The notes under the pieces are model-generated. The model saw only the letters and a list, made by a program, of their open reading frames with translations, had not been told where the DNA came from and searched no databases. Shown here piece after piece: positions 1 to 9,140 of a stretch of DNA of 64,000 nucleotides. This stretch comes from Thermodesulfobium acidiphilum (GTDB lineage: Bacteria > Thermodesulfobiota > Thermodesulfobiia > Thermodesulfobiales > Thermodesulfobiaceae): assembly GCF_003057965.1 (NCBI RefSeq), contig NZ_CP020921.1:608916-672915 (forward strand). The letters are read 5' to 3'. Both the position numbers and the translations under genes were made by a program. Every line of letters starts with the position of its first letter. Positions within the stretch are counted from its first letter, which is position 1.

Positions 1-212
1 TTTTTTAGTTCTTTGAGATCAGATAAATAATTTCTCAGTTTATTTAGTTCTTTATAGTTATTTACAACCTCCTCTAACTCTGCTTTTTCTTGAGAAAGAG
101 ATATAAGTTTAGAAGGATTGTTTATTATTTCTAAATTTGATAAAAGTTCATTTATTTCATTATAACGGTTAAGCAGCTTTAAAATATTGTCTTCAAAAAC
201 TTTAAAATCCAA
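1..212 (-). CDS. prfA: Peptide chain release factor 1, N-terminal part (cut by window edge)
   Basis: Only the first 70 codons are present; the gene runs off the left edge. Translated from the minus strand it begins MDFKVFEDNILKLLNRY and continues with a helical, Leu/Glu-rich segment (EIINNPSKLISLSQEKAELE) matching the N-terminal coiled-coil domain of class I release factors, in the arrangement typical of RF1 rather than RF2. RF1 recognises UAA and UAG stop codons and triggers peptide release. The GGQ loop and codon-recognition motif lie outside the window, so the RF1 call rests on the N-terminus alone. The start is TTG at 212, with a GGAGG ribosome binding site at 221-225 eight bases upstream. 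It diverges from the DUF1292 gene across an 82-bp AT-rich gap in which I see no clear promoter. Confidence 0.75.
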   Translation of the reverse strand, partial: MDFKVFEDNILKLLNRYNEINELLSNLEIINNPSKLISLSQEKAELEEVVNNYKELNKLRNYLSDLKELK

Positions 213-294
213 ACCTATTACCTCCAATAGTAATTGATATATTTTAGTTAAAATGATAACATATTGTTTTGATATTATTGAAGTGAGGTGAATC

Positions 295-621
295 GTGGAA
301 GAAGATAGAGAGTTTGATGAATTGGAAATCTTTGAAATTGAAGAAGAAGAAGGAGTTAAAAAGCAATACGAACTATTAGATAAGTTTGAACTGGATGATA
401 AATTGTATTTTGTCCTTACTCCTTACTTTGAAGAGGAAGTTGATAGTGAATATGTGCCAGAAATATCAATTTTCAGGCAGGAAAGTGACAATTTTTTAAC
501 TCCAGTAGTAATATTTGGTTCTGAAGATACAAAAGTGGATGAGTCTTTAACAGACGAAGAGTTTGACAAAATATACCAATATCTAAAGGAAAGTTTTGAT
601 TTCGAAGATATTTCAGAATAA
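295..621 (+). CDS. DUF1292 (YrzB-like) small acidic protein
   Basis: This is a 108-residue, very acidic protein. It has a disordered Glu/Asp-rich N-terminus, then a core with LLDKFELDDKLYFVLTPYF and a central EISIFRQ strand. That is the pattern of the DUF1292 family, small cytoplasmic proteins common in Firmicutes with no established biochemical role. The GTG start at 295 follows a GAGGTG ribosome binding site at 285-290. In Firmicutes a DUF1292 gene commonly sits just upstream of mltG, exactly as here, which supports the call. It is probably the first gene of the rightward cell-envelope run. Function is unknown. Confidence 0.72.
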   Translation: MEEDREFDELEIFEIEEEEGVKKQYELLDKFELDDKLYFVLTPYFEEEVDSEYVPEISIFRQESDNFLTPVVIFGSEDTKVDESLTDEEFDKIYQYLKESFDFEDISE

Positions 622-639
622 TTTAGTTTAATTTAAAGT

Positions 640-1629
640 ATGCAATTCAGAAAAACAATGTCTCGTTTGAAGAGATGGTGTATATGTTTTGTTGTTTTTA
701 TGGCATTTTTAATTGTTATCAATTTTCCTTATGTATTATTCTATAGATTGCCCGACAAGGTAGATTTTCATGTTTACAAGGGTGAATCATCGAGCGATGT
801 TCTACAGAAACTTTATAAAGTTTACGGTACTAGCCCATCGCTTTTTGCTGATTTATACTTTAGGCTAAAGAACTTTGATCCAAAACCTGGTAACTATAGC
901 TTAGAAGGAAGCTTTTTAGATTCTGTATATGCTATACAAAAAGGTCCTGATGACTTTTTAAAGGTTACCTTTCCTGAGGGTTTGAGAATTAGGGATATGG
1001 TTTTAATTTTAAAGAAAGACGGATACAGCAAATATAAAGAGTATGAAAATATTGCCTATAATGATTTAAAATCCTTTTCGAAGAAGTTTTCCTTCTTGCA
1101 GGGAATTAATTCTAATTCTCTAGAAGGTTTTTTGTTTCCGGATACTTATTTTATTAGCAAAAATGAATCCCCTAAAGAAATTATTGATATGCAATTGAGT
1201 GATTTTGAGAAGAGGGTATGGCCGCTTATTAAAAATAGAAGAGATTATTATGATGTTTTGAAGCTAGCTTCTTTGGTTGAAGGCGAAGCAAAAGTTGATA
1301 AAGAACGACCTATAATTGCTTCGGTTTTTTTAAACAGATTAAAAATTAATATGCCTTTAGAATCCTGTGCAAGTGTGGAATATTTTCTTCCTGTTCATAA
1401 AGATGTATTATCTTATGCTGATACGAGAATTGAATCGCCTTATAATACTTATATACATTATGGTTTGCCACCAACACCTATTAATAGTCCTTCAATCAAG
1501 TCAATAGAAGCGGTTTTACACCCAGCTCATACTAAATATTTGTATTTTGTAGCAAAGGGAGACGGGACGCACTTTTTCTCCCAGACGTATGAAGAACAAC
1601 AAGCTTTTATAAAGAGCCTTGGAGGGTGA
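640..1629 (+). CDS. mltG: Endolytic murein transglycosylase MltG
   Basis: This 329-residue single-pass inner-membrane protein would cut nascent peptidoglycan strands to end glycan chains. A hydrophobic segment lies at about residues 15-35. It is followed by a LysM-like region (HVYKGESSSDVLQKLY) and a YceG/MltG catalytic domain containing FPEGLRIRDM, EGFLFPDTYF, and LASLVEGEAKVDKERP at about 210-225, which holds the catalytic glutamate. The C-terminal YNTYIHYGLPPTPINSPS and HFFSQTYEEQQAF motifs are classical for the family, and length is normal. The ATG at 640 lacks a good ribosome binding site; an in-frame ATG at 658 is a possible alternative. It follows DUF1292 by 18 nt and its stop overlaps the leader of the SPOR protein, so the genes are probably co-transcribed. 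Confidence 0.93.
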   Translation: MQFRKTMSRLKRWCICFVVFMAFLIVINFPYVLFYRLPDKVDFHVYKGESSSDVLQKLYKVYGTSPSLFADLYFRLKNFDPKPGNYSLEGSFLDSVYAIQKGPDDFLKVTFPEGLRIRDMVLILKKDGYSKYKEYENIAYNDLKSFSKKFSFLQGINSNSLEGFLFPDTYFISKNESPKEIIDMQLSDFEKRVWPLIKNRRDYYDVLKLASLVEGEAKVDKERPIIASVFLNRLKINMPLESCASVEYFLPVHKDVLSYADTRIESPYNTYIHYGLPPTPINSPSIKSIEAVLHPAHTKYLYFVAKGDGTHFFSQTYEEQQAFIKSLGG

Positions 1630-1633
1630 TAAT

Positions 1634-2173
1634 GTGAAAAATAAATTTTTTTATACATTCATAATTACATTGGCTTGTTTGTTGTCGTTTTTTGGGTTTT
1701 ATCTTGTTGGAAAAGGTTTTAATCTTTTGTTTTTTAACAGACCACATACCCAAATTACTGCATCTAGCGAAAATAATAATGTTGAGATCCCGGCTTCTTC
1801 ACAAGATAAAAGTTCTGGCTCTAATATAAATTCACAGCAAAAAGGTTATAATAATGAAACTGTTACTGGTGGTAATTCTAAACCCATAATACAAGAGAAT
1901 AGTCAAGGAATTGCTAATGAATCTCAAAGTAACAATTTGAAAAGCACAACAAATTTGCTTTACAAGGTAAGAGTGGGTCCTTTTGATAACGAACAAGATA
2001 GTGTAGGAACGAAAAAGGAATTGTTTGAACTAGGTTATTCGAGTATACTTTTAAAAGCTGATGGAAGTTATTGGTTACAGGTTGCTGCTCTTAATAAAAA
2101 GGAAGATGCTTTAAACCTTGTTAACAACTTAAAAATGAAAGGTATTAATGCAAAAATTATTAGTGGACAATAA
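1634..2173 (+). CDS. Membrane-anchored SPOR-domain protein
   Basis: The protein has about 179 residues. One N-terminal membrane segment lies at about residues 5-30, followed by a long low-complexity Ser/Asn/Gln linker (about 35-110). The C-terminal SPOR-type domain has YKVRVGPFDNEQD near the start and SYWLQVAALNKKEDALNLV later. SPOR domains bind denuded septal peptidoglycan, so a role at the division site or in wall remodelling is likely; no partner can be named. I chose GTG at 1634 because GGAGG at 1621-1625 lies eight bases upstream. A TTG at 1619 would overlap that site. The gene overlaps the mltG leader region and sits 12 nt before mreB, placing it in the elongation/division operon. Confidence 0.8.
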   Translation: MKNKFFYTFIITLACLLSFFGFYLVGKGFNLLFFNRPHTQITASSENNNVEIPASSQDKSSGSNINSQQKGYNNETVTGGNSKPIIQENSQGIANESQSNNLKSTTNLLYKVRVGPFDNEQDSVGTKKELFELGYSSILLKADGSYWLQVAALNKKEDALNLVNNLKMKGINAKIISGQ

Positions 2174-2185
2174 GGAGGAAAAAAG

Positions 2186-3199
2186 TTGTTTGGATTTATG
2201 AAGTTATCTAACGATATTGGTATTGACCTTGGGACTGCAAATACGGTTGTTTATGTACGTGGTAAGGGGATTGTAACGCAAGAGCCTTCAGTAGTTGCTT
2301 ATAACGTTGAAAAAAAACAGGCTGTTGCTGTAGGCATGGAAGCAAAAAATATGCTTGGCAGAACACCTTCGAATATAATAGCGGTCAGGCCATTAAAGGA
2401 TGGTGTAATTGCTGATTTTGAAACTACTGAGATGATGCTTAGGTATTTTATAAAAAAAGCTCTTTCAAGTGGCGTTTTTAAACCAAGGGTGGTTGTGGGC
2501 ATACCATCAGGAATCACTGGTGTTGAGAGAAGAGCTGTGATAGAAGCTTCCCAAAGAGCTGGGGGCAGGGAGGCTTATATAATTGAAGAACCAATGGCTG
2601 CTGCTATTGGAGCAGGCTTACCGATTGATGAACCGAAAGGATGTCTAATTATTGATATAGGTGGCGGGACTACAGAAGTAGCTGTTATATCACTGGGCGG
2701 CATGGTTGTTGCAAAGAGTTTGAGAATTGCAGGTGATGAATTGGACGAAGTGATAATGGAATATTGTAAAAAAGAATATAACTTACTTATTGGAGAAAGA
2801 ACTGCTGAAGATATAAAAATTAATATTGGTTCTGCTTATCCTTTAAGGGAAGAAAAAAGTATGGAAGTTAGAGGAAGGGACTTAATTACTGGCCTGCCTA
2901 AGAGTTTGAATTTAACGTCGATTGAGATTAGGGAAGTTATAGGTCCTATTGTTGATCAAATAACTGAAACAATAAGATTAACTGCAGAACAAACTCCACC
3001 TGAGTTAGCATCTGATATTATGGAAAGAGGAGCAATGCTTGCTGGTGGTGGAGCACTCCTTAAGGGATTGGATAAGTATATTTCAGAAAAGCTTAAAATC
3101 CCAGTTTATTTAGCTGAAAATCCTCTACTCTCTGTTGCTGAAGGGATTGGAAAGGTCTTGGAAGACTTAGATAGATTTGGTCATGTTTTCAAAAACTAA
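2186..3199 (+). CDS. mreB: Rod shape-determining actin homologue MreB
   Basis: This 337-residue bacterial actin assembles under the inner membrane and guides lateral wall synthesis. The N-terminal phosphate-1 loop is clear ([19 protein letters not shown]). Further motifs are [20 protein letters not shown], the phosphate-2 loop [18 protein letters not shown] near residue 155, and the C-terminal adenosine motif [12 protein letters not shown]. Length fits MreB/Mbl. The start is TTG at 2186 with AAGGAGG at 2173-2179. It precedes mreC and mreD in the standard order; its 3' end overlaps mreC by about 17 nt, suggesting translational coupling. Confidence 0.97.
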   Translation: MFGFMKLSNDIGIDLGTANTVVYVRGKGIVTQEPSVVAYNVEKKQAVAVGMEAKNMLGRTPSNIIAVRPLKDGVIADFETTEMMLRYFIKKALSSGVFKPRVVVGIPSGITGVERRAVIEASQRAGGREAYIIEEPMAAAIGAGLPIDEPKGCLIIDIGGGTTEVAVISLGGMVVAKSLRIAGDELDEVIMEYCKKEYNLLIGERTAEDIKINIGSAYPLREEKSMEVRGRDLITGLPKSLNLTSIEIREVIGPIVDQITETIRLTAEQTPPELASDIMERGAMLAGGGALLKGLDKYISEKLKIPVYLAENPLLSVAEGIGKVLEDLDRFGHVFKN

Positions 3200-3983
3200 A
3201 AAAAAAATAATTTTTTTAGCGTTTATTTCTGTTGTATTTCTTCTTTTTCTAAATTATAAATTTAATATTCATAATAGAATTGGTTTTTTTGTTTTATCAC
3301 CTGTATATTTTTTTAGTGAATGGGCAAATGGTTTGGGAACTTTCTCAAATAATTTGTCTAATATAGTAAACGATAATGCAAATCTTAACAAAGAAATAGA
3401 AGATTTAAAGAAACAAAACGAAGAGTTGAAATTGTCTTATGCATTGATGTTAAAAGACATGCAAAATTTATATGAAGAAAGGGCTTTTCAAAATTTCAAA
3501 GCTCAAAATCCAAAATTTAAACTTCTGAGAGCTTCAGTTTTATATAGGACTGAACCCTTCTATCAAGATTTAATAATTAATGTTGGATCTAATGAAGGGG
3601 TTAAAATAGGTATGCCTGTTATTTCTGATGGTTGTATTGTGGGATTAATTTCAGACGTTGCTCCAAATTTTTCAAAAGTTTCATATATAGGCGATAAATC
3701 AGTAAAAATCCCGGTTAAGCTAAATGGTTCAAATTTGTATGGAATTTTAGAAGGAACTGGATCCGAAGAATTAATTTTTAATGTGCCAAGTGTATTTGCA
3801 GCAATTCATCCTCTTGAAGTTTTAGTTACGGCAAGTGTTCCATTATCTTTATTGCCTCCGAATATTCCAGTTGCAAAAGTTATGACTTTACGTGAAGTTG
3901 GAAGTTTGAACACAATTTTTACGGCTGTTCCTATGAAAAAAATTCAAACGGTGAATGAAGTATGGGTCTATCTTGGAAGTTAG
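3183..3983 (+). CDS. mreC: Rod shape-determining protein MreC
   Basis: MreC is a bitopic protein of the elongasome that links MreB/MreD to PBP2 in the periplasm. The sequence shows a basic N-terminus (KTKKK), one membrane segment (about residues 8-25), a coiled coil at about 55-95 ([20 protein letters not shown]), and a beta-barrel region with [20 protein letters not shown] and [15 protein letters not shown], hallmarks of MreC. About 266 residues is normal. ATG at 3183 and TTG at 3177 are both possible and neither has a strong ribosome binding site. The gene overlaps mreB upstream and mreD downstream, so translation is probably coupled through the block. Confidence 0.93.
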   Translation: MFSKTKKKIIFLAFISVVFLLFLNYKFNIHNRIGFFVLSPVYFFSEWANGLGTFSNNLSNIVNDNANLNKEIEDLKKQNEELKLSYALMLKDMQNLYEERAFQNFKAQNPKFKLLRASVLYRTEPFYQDLIINVGSNEGVKIGMPVISDGCIVGLISDVAPNFSKVSYIGDKSVKIPVKLNGSNLYGILEGTGSEELIFNVPSVFAAIHPLEVLVTASVPLSLLPPNIPVAKVMTLREVGSLNTIFTAVPMKKIQTVNEVWVYLGS

Positions 3984-4456
3984 TTTCTTTAATCTGTATT
4001 TTTTTCTATCTAATTCAAGTTTTATTTCTTTCCCTTGTGAACGTGTTTGGACTTTCAGGCGTTATCTTAACGCTTACACCAGCAATCTTATACTCTTTGT
4101 ATTGCAATTTTGACTTTTCGAAGAGTATTTTGCTTCCATTAATTTTTTTCTCCTTCTTTGATGATTTTAGGCTAGGAATTTATTTGGGAACAAATTTGTT
4201 TTTGTTTTTGTTTATAATTTTGTTTATAAAGTTATATCTTGAAAAAAATTTTAGTTGGAGTAAGAGCCTTGTATTCGTCTTTGCTCTAATAATTTATTAT
4301 TTTTTGCTATTTACCCTTGTCTTTATTTTTGTTAATGCTTTTAATTTTTTTAATCTTTTTGTGGCTATAATAGTTAACAGCTTAATAAACCTAGTTTTTT
4401 TGTTAGTAATCCAAAAATTATATAAATATTTGTTGGTGAATAAAAATGAGAATTAG
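3962..4456 (+). CDS. mreD: Rod shape-determining protein MreD
   Basis: This 164-residue protein is almost entirely hydrophobic, with about five predicted membrane helices, as expected for MreD, the integral membrane part of the Mre elongasome. Primary sequence is weakly conserved in this family, so the call rests on size, topology and position between mreC and the PBP2 gene. The SFFDDFRLGIYLGTN segment resembles the conserved loop of MreD proteins. ATG at 3962 lies inside the end of mreC (22-nt overlap) and the stop overlaps mrdA by 11 nt. Confidence 0.88.
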   Translation: MGLSWKLVSLICIFFYLIQVLFLSLVNVFGLSGVILTLTPAILYSLYCNFDFSKSILLPLIFFSFFDDFRLGIYLGTNLFLFLFIILFIKLYLEKNFSWSKSLVFVFALIIYYFLLFTLVFIFVNAFNFFNLFVAIIVNSLINLVFLLVIQKLYKYLLVNKNEN

Positions 4457-6149
4457 AAGAAGAGAATTTTTGTCAATAGGTTTTTTGGGAATTCTTTGGA
4501 CAGCTCTTAATTACAGACTCATTTCTTTAGCTATGTTTGGTGGCGATGAGTTTAAGCAAGTAACGATTGATAGCACTACAAGGATTCTCCCTATACCTGC
4601 TCCAAGAGGGAAAATCTTTGACAGAAAAGGGTTACCTATGGCATATGATAGTTCTGCCCATGTCATAATGTTTATGGCAAGAGATAATAAGAACGCAATG
4701 GAACTAGCTGAAAATATTTCTCCTATCCTTAATGAGGATAGTGCAAAAATTTATGAATCCATTAAGAAAAGTATAGGAAATCCTTATCCTTACATACTCC
4801 ATGAAAAATTGGATACAAAGCAATATCTTAGTTTATCAGAGTTAACTTTCAGACAAAAAGGCTTTAGACTTATTGAAATACCTATGAGAAATTATCCGCT
4901 GAAAAATGTAGGTTGTCACGCAGTAGGATATGTTGGTGAAGCTTCAGAAAGTGATCTGAAAAGGTTTCCTTATTTACATCCAAATCAAATAGTTGGCAAA
5001 ACCGGTGTTGAGTTAATAAAGGATAAAGAACTAAGAGGTCAAGATGGTGCGGATATAACAATTGTTGACGCCTTTGGCAACATACAAAAAAGATTTCAGG
5101 GAACCAAACCAATACCTGGTGAAAATGTAAAAATAAATATTGATTCTGACTTGCAGGAATATGCACAAAAACTTTTAAATGAAAGACCCGGAGCACTAGT
5201 AGCTCTTGATCCCAGGAGCGGTGAAATATTAACTCTTGCGAGCTCGCCTGATTTTGACTCCAATAAGATGGTTTATGGAATGACTCAAAAGGACTGGGAT
5301 AACATACTTAAAGAAGATCATCCATTTATTAATAGAGCCCTTTCATCCTTTCCACCTGGCTCTACATTTAAAATTGCTGTTAGTGTAGCAGCTTTGGAAG
5401 AGGGAGTTACTACGCCTGAAGAGTTGTTTTATTGTCCTGGCTATCTAAAGGTTGGGGATCATACGTTTTATTGTTGGCTTCCAGGTGGGCATGGTCATCT
5501 TCATATTGAGAGAGCGATAGCTCAATCATGTGATGTTGTATTTTATACTCTTGGATTAAGATTAGGACCTGAAAAGATAAGATATTATGCTAATAAATTT
5601 GGTCTTGATTTACCAAGCGGTTTAAAATTACCAGGTGAAGAAACTGGTTTTTTGCCTACAAAGGAGTGGAAAGAAAAAAAATTTAACGACGTTTGGTATG
5701 ATGGTGATACAGTAAATATGTCTATAGGACAGGGTTTTGTTAGAACTACTCCATTGGATATTGCAAGAATGATGAGCATTTTTGTGAATAAAGGCAGTTT
5801 TGCAGGTTGTAAATTGATTAGTGGTGAAAATACTTCCTATGAGGGGTTTAAATTCAGCGAAAAAACCTATGAGGTGGTGAGAGAAGGCTTAAGAAAAGCA
5901 GTTTTAGAAGGAACTGCTATGATATTAAATAGCGATAAATATAGCGCAATTGCAAAAACTGGTACGGCAGAAGATCCCCCCAGGAAAAAGCCTCACTCAT
6001 GGATAGTTGTAGCTGCTCCTTATGAGGCACCTGAAATTGTAGTTTGTGTTTTTTTTGAACATATTGGTGAAGGTGCGTCGTTTTCTGGTCCTGTAGCTAA
6101 ATCTTATCTAGACTATTATTTTTCAAATCCTAGTTTGAGGGAAAGATAA
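4446..6149 (+). CDS. mrdA: Penicillin-binding protein 2, elongasome transpeptidase
   Basis: This 567-residue class B penicillin-binding protein cross-links peptidoglycan during lateral growth with RodA. It has a short N-terminal membrane anchor and a dimerisation/pedestal domain (PAPRGKIFDRKG at about 50; HAVGYVGEAS; GKTGVELIKDKELRG). The transpeptidase domain shows the S-x-x-K motif (S306-K309 in PGSTFK), the second motif SCD at 361-363, and K-T-G at about 504-506. All active-site residues are present and length is slightly short but normal for PBP2. The gene overlaps mreD by 11 nt and is followed after 2 nt by minC. RodA, its polymerase partner, is encoded four genes downstream. Confidence 0.95.
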   Translation: MRIRRREFLSIGFLGILWTALNYRLISLAMFGGDEFKQVTIDSTTRILPIPAPRGKIFDRKGLPMAYDSSAHVIMFMARDNKNAMELAENISPILNEDSAKIYESIKKSIGNPYPYILHEKLDTKQYLSLSELTFRQKGFRLIEIPMRNYPLKNVGCHAVGYVGEASESDLKRFPYLHPNQIVGKTGVELIKDKELRGQDGADITIVDAFGNIQKRFQGTKPIPGENVKINIDSDLQEYAQKLLNERPGALVALDPRSGEILTLASSPDFDSNKMVYGMTQKDWDNILKEDHPFINRALSSFPPGSTFKIAVSVAALEEGVTTPEELFYCPGYLKVGDHTFYCWLPGGHGHLHIERAIAQSCDVVFYTLGLRLGPEKIRYYANKFGLDLPSGLKLPGEETGFLPTKEWKEKKFNDVWYDGDTVNMSIGQGFVRTTPLDIARMMSIFVNKGSFAGCKLISGENTSYEGFKFSEKTYEVVREGLRKAVLEGTAMILNSDKYSAIAKTGTAEDPPRKKPHSWIVVAAPYEAPEIVVCVFFEHIGEGASFSGPVAKSYLDYYFSNPSLRER

Positions 6150-6151
6150 TT

Positions 6152-6829
6152 ATGGAAAAGAATAGACAATTTCGTTTGATAGGAATTAGAGGGGCTCTTA
6201 GACTCATAATAGATCAAAAACCTTCATTGGTAGATGTTATTTCTTACGTGAAATCCTTTTTTGAAAGTAATAAAAAATTTTTTGAAGGTACAAAGGTAAT
6301 TTTTGAAATTCAATCACTATGTGATTTAGAAGCATCTTTTATAGAGCAGTTAAAACTTAAATTAGCTCGTTTTGAAGAAATAGACTCGTTTAAAATTTAT
6401 AATGAAAACAATAAAGAACAGGATAAAATTGAAGGTAAAAATTTTGAAGACTTTGAGAATAAAGTTTGTTTCGATAAGATGAATACTAAGTACGTTTGTA
6501 AAAGCTTAAGATCTGGTCAAAAGATAGATTTTGAGGGAAATGTTATAATTTTAGGAGATGTAAATGCAGGTTCTAAAATTTCAGCGGGAGGTTCAGTAAT
6601 AGTTTTGGGTAGCTTGAAAGGAATAGTTCAAGCCGGAATTTTGGACAATTCCTCCATAGTATTTGCTCTGGATTTTGATCCTGTACAGATAACAATTGCA
6701 GGTGTTTTAGGGTTATTATCAAATAATGATAAAAGTTTGATAAATAGCAATAATATGTTTGCGTATTTTAAGGATGATAAGATAAACATCGAGCCCTGGA
6801 GTGGGCGAAAATTTTTAATAGGGGAGTGA
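6152..6829 (+). CDS. minC: Septum site-determining protein MinC
   Basis: MinC inhibits FtsZ ring assembly away from mid-cell when recruited by MinD. The protein has 225 residues. The N-terminal half (about 1-100) is divergent. The C-terminal beta-helix domain is clear: SLRSGQKIDFEGNVIILGDV, AGGSVIVLGSLKGIVQAG, then the repeated turns and a final MinD-binding region. The usual histidine in the GxxHAG turn is glutamine here (IVQAG). ATG at 6152 follows the mrdA stop by 2 nt; minD follows after 4 nt. Placement among the elongation genes matches many Clostridia. Confidence 0.92.
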   Translation: MEKNRQFRLIGIRGALRLIIDQKPSLVDVISYVKSFFESNKKFFEGTKVIFEIQSLCDLEASFIEQLKLKLARFEEIDSFKIYNENNKEQDKIEGKNFEDFENKVCFDKMNTKYVCKSLRSGQKIDFEGNVIILGDVNAGSKISAGGSVIVLGSLKGIVQAGILDNSSIVFALDFDPVQITIAGVLGLLSNNDKSLINSNNMFAYFKDDKINIEPWSGRKFLIGE

Positions 6830-6833
6830 TACT

Positions 6834-7643
6834 TTGGGGAAGTGTATAGTAGTAACTTCTGGTAAAGGTGGAGTTGGCAAAACTACTACTTCAGCTAATT
6901 TGGGTGGTGGGTTAGCAAGTCTTGGTAAATCTGTCCTTCTTGCTGACGTAGATATTGGCTTAAGAAATCTAGATATCATTATGGGACTTGAAAAAAGAAT
7001 TGTTTATGATGTTATGGACGTAATGGAGGGAAGGTGTAAGATTCAGCAGGCTATTGTAAAGGACAAGAGGTTAAATTCACTGTATTTACTTGCTGCTTCC
7101 CAGATTCATGATAAATCAGATTTGGCAGAACTTATTGATAGATTTGGAGAAATAATAAAGGGTTTGAAGAAAGAATTTGATTATGTAATTTTGGATTCTC
7201 CAGCAGGTATTGAGCAGGGTTTTATGGCAGCTTCGAATTTTGCTGACGAAGCTATTGTGGTAACCACCCCTGAAGTTACTGCTGTTAGAGATGCTGATAG
7301 AGTGATAGGTTTGTTGGAAGCAAAAGGGATTAAAGATCATTATCTTATTTTGAATAGGTACAGATATTCTATGGTTAAATCAGGGAATATGCTTGACGTG
7401 GAAGATGTTTTGCACATTTTGGGAATTCAGTTATTGGGCATAGTTCCAGAAGACCCAGAGATTATAACCTTTGCCAATAGGGGGGAATTAGTTGTTACGT
7501 CTGATTTAACTAACTCGGGCAAGGCTTTTCAGAGAATTTCTAGAAGATTAATAGGAGAAAAGGTTGATTTTCCTTCCTTTGAAGAAGACAAAGGTCTGTT
7601 TAATAAGATTAAAAACTTTTTTAAGGCTAAGTTAGGAGAGTAA
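6834..7643 (+). CDS. minD: Septum site-determining ATPase MinD
   Basis: MinD is a ParA-like ATPase that binds the membrane in its ATP form and recruits MinC and MinE. This 269-residue protein starts with the deviant Walker A motif SGKGGVGKTT at about residues 9-18. It also has DVDIGLRNLDIIMGLE (switch I), YVILDSPAGIE (Walker B), and a C-terminal amphipathic helix (GLFNKIKNFFKAKLG) that serves as the membrane-targeting sequence. The start is TTG at 6834 preceded by a GGGGAG ribosome binding site at about 6821. It is directly followed by minE. Confidence 0.97.
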   Translation: MGKCIVVTSGKGGVGKTTTSANLGGGLASLGKSVLLADVDIGLRNLDIIMGLEKRIVYDVMDVMEGRCKIQQAIVKDKRLNSLYLLAASQIHDKSDLAELIDRFGEIIKGLKKEFDYVILDSPAGIEQGFMAASNFADEAIVVTTPEVTAVRDADRVIGLLEAKGIKDHYLILNRYRYSMVKSGNMLDVEDVLHILGIQLLGIVPEDPEIITFANRGELVVTSDLTNSGKAFQRISRRLIGEKVDFPSFEEDKGLFNKIKNFFKAKLGE

Positions 7644-7644
7644 A

Positions 7645-7899
7645 GTGGGGATATTAGACTTTTTGTTTAAAAAAAGTAACAGAAATTCTTCAATTGCAAA
7701 AGAGAGATTACAATTTGTTTTGACTTTTGACAGATTGTCTATTAATCCTGCATTGCAAGAAAAGATTAGAGAAGAAATTATACAGGTAATCGATAAGTAT
7801 ATGGAAATAGATAAAGAAGCTGCAAGCGTTTTTGTCGAATCTAATGATTCAAATATAAGCCATCTTATCGTTAATATTCCACTCAAAAGAAAAAGATAA
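7645..7899 (+). CDS. minE: Cell division topological specificity factor MinE
   Basis: This 84-residue protein stimulates the MinD ATPase and drives pole-to-pole oscillation. The N-terminus (GILDFLFKKS) is the membrane-binding amphipathic helix. The next segment, SIAKERLQFVLTFDRL, is the anti-MinCD region and closely resembles canonical MinE. The C-terminal part contains EKIREEIIQVIDKYMEID, the topological specificity domain. GTG at 7645 is one base after the minD stop. The presence of MinE indicates an oscillating Min system rather than a DivIVA-anchored one. Confidence 0.96.
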   Translation: MGILDFLFKKSNRNSSIAKERLQFVLTFDRLSINPALQEKIREEIIQVIDKYMEIDKEAASVFVESNDSNISHLIVNIPLKRKR

Positions 7900-7901
7900 A
7901 G

Positions 7902-9140
7902 TTGCTTCAAAAACTAAAAAGCATACTCGTAATAATTGATCTTAAATTATTTCTTATGGTTACTTTACTGACTGTATGGGGCATTGTCAATATTTATAGC
8001 GTTACTTATTCTAATGTTTTTTTAACGGGTGGTAATAAGTACATATTTGTAATCAAACAATTTTTATGGTATGTGATTTCAGTTTTTCTTATGCTTATAT
8101 TTTCGTATATAGGGGAAAGACATATATTTGAAAATTCCAGAAAGATATATTTTGTAGGACTTTTTATTTTGTTGTTTACAATTGTTTTTGGTCAGGTAGT
8201 GCTCGGATCAAGAAGATGGCTTTCATTAGGTCCATTTTCATTTCAGCCTTCTGAGTTCTTTAAACTCCTAATTGCTATACATCTATCAAAAATTTTTTCT
8301 TCTCAAAATAAGGCTTACATTATAATATTTAGTTCGGTTGTGTACTCAATAATTCCATTTGTAATTGTTTCTTTGCAACCAGATCTTGGAACTGCTTTAT
8401 CTATTTTGTTTTTGTGGCTTACAGGTTTTATGTTTTATGGTTTTGATCTGATGGTTTATCTAGTTTTTTTTGTTATCTTAATATCCTTTTTTGTTTATTT
8501 TTTTAAATTATTATTAATCATATTAGTTCCTCTTTTGTTTTATATATTTATGCGACTAAGAAAAAGAAAAATTACAGTTTGTTTAATTTTGCTTTTTACA
8601 GTATTTTCTGCTATTTCTGGCCCTATAGGGTGGAATTCTTTACATACTTATCAAAAGGAAAGGTTATTATCTTTTATAAATCCATTCCAAGATCCAACTG
8701 GTGCTGGTTATCATATTATTCAATCACAGGCAGCTGTTGTATCTGGGGGAATATTTGGAAAAGGTTTTTTAAACGGAACACATACTCAACTCCACTTTAT
8801 TCCTGAGCAACATACTGATTTTATTTTTAGCGCCATTGTTGAAGAATGGGGATTAATAGGTGGATTTTTAACAATATTATTAGAATTTTTAGTGGTTTTT
8901 AGAATTCTTAAGATTGGATTTGAAATAAAAGGATATATGGGTTATTTTTGTGTGTTGTGGTCGTTTTTGCTCTCTTTCCACACGTTTGTAAACGTAGGAA
9001 TGGTTTTGGGTATGATGCCGGTAACAGGTATTCCCTTGCCGTTCGTCTCTTATGGTGGGACTTTTTTAATGACAAACTTTATTTCCTTAGGTTTAATAAG
9101 CAATATGTATTATCATAATAGAAAATGGTCTTTTAAATGA
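7902..9140 (+). CDS. rodA: SEDS peptidoglycan polymerase RodA
   Basis: RodA is a polytopic glycosyltransferase of the SEDS family that polymerises lipid II together with PBP2. The 412-residue protein has about ten membrane helices. SEDS signatures are clear: GSRRWLSLGPFSFQPSEF, SLQPDLGTALSI, GGIFGKGFLNGTHTQLHFI, PEQHTDFIFSAIVEEWGL and the C-terminal TGIPLPFVSYGGTFL. The start is TTG at 7902, two bases after minE. Position after mrdA-minCDE and absence of other division genes favour RodA over FtsW. The stop overlaps the next gene by 4 nt. Confidence 0.94.
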   Translation: MLQKLKSILVIIDLKLFLMVTLLTVWGIVNIYSVTYSNVFLTGGNKYIFVIKQFLWYVISVFLMLIFSYIGERHIFENSRKIYFVGLFILLFTIVFGQVVLGSRRWLSLGPFSFQPSEFFKLLIAIHLSKIFSSQNKAYIIIFSSVVYSIIPFVIVSLQPDLGTALSILFLWLTGFMFYGFDLMVYLVFFVILISFFVYFFKLLLIILVPLLFYIFMRLRKRKITVCLILLFTVFSAISGPIGWNSLHTYQKERLLSFINPFQDPTGAGYHIIQSQAAVVSGGIFGKGFLNGTHTQLHFIPEQHTDFIFSAIVEEWGLIGGFLTILLEFLVVFRILKIGFEIKGYMGYFCVLWSFLLSFHTFVNVGMVLGMMPVTGIPLPFVSYGGTFLMTNFISLGLISNMYYHNRKWSFK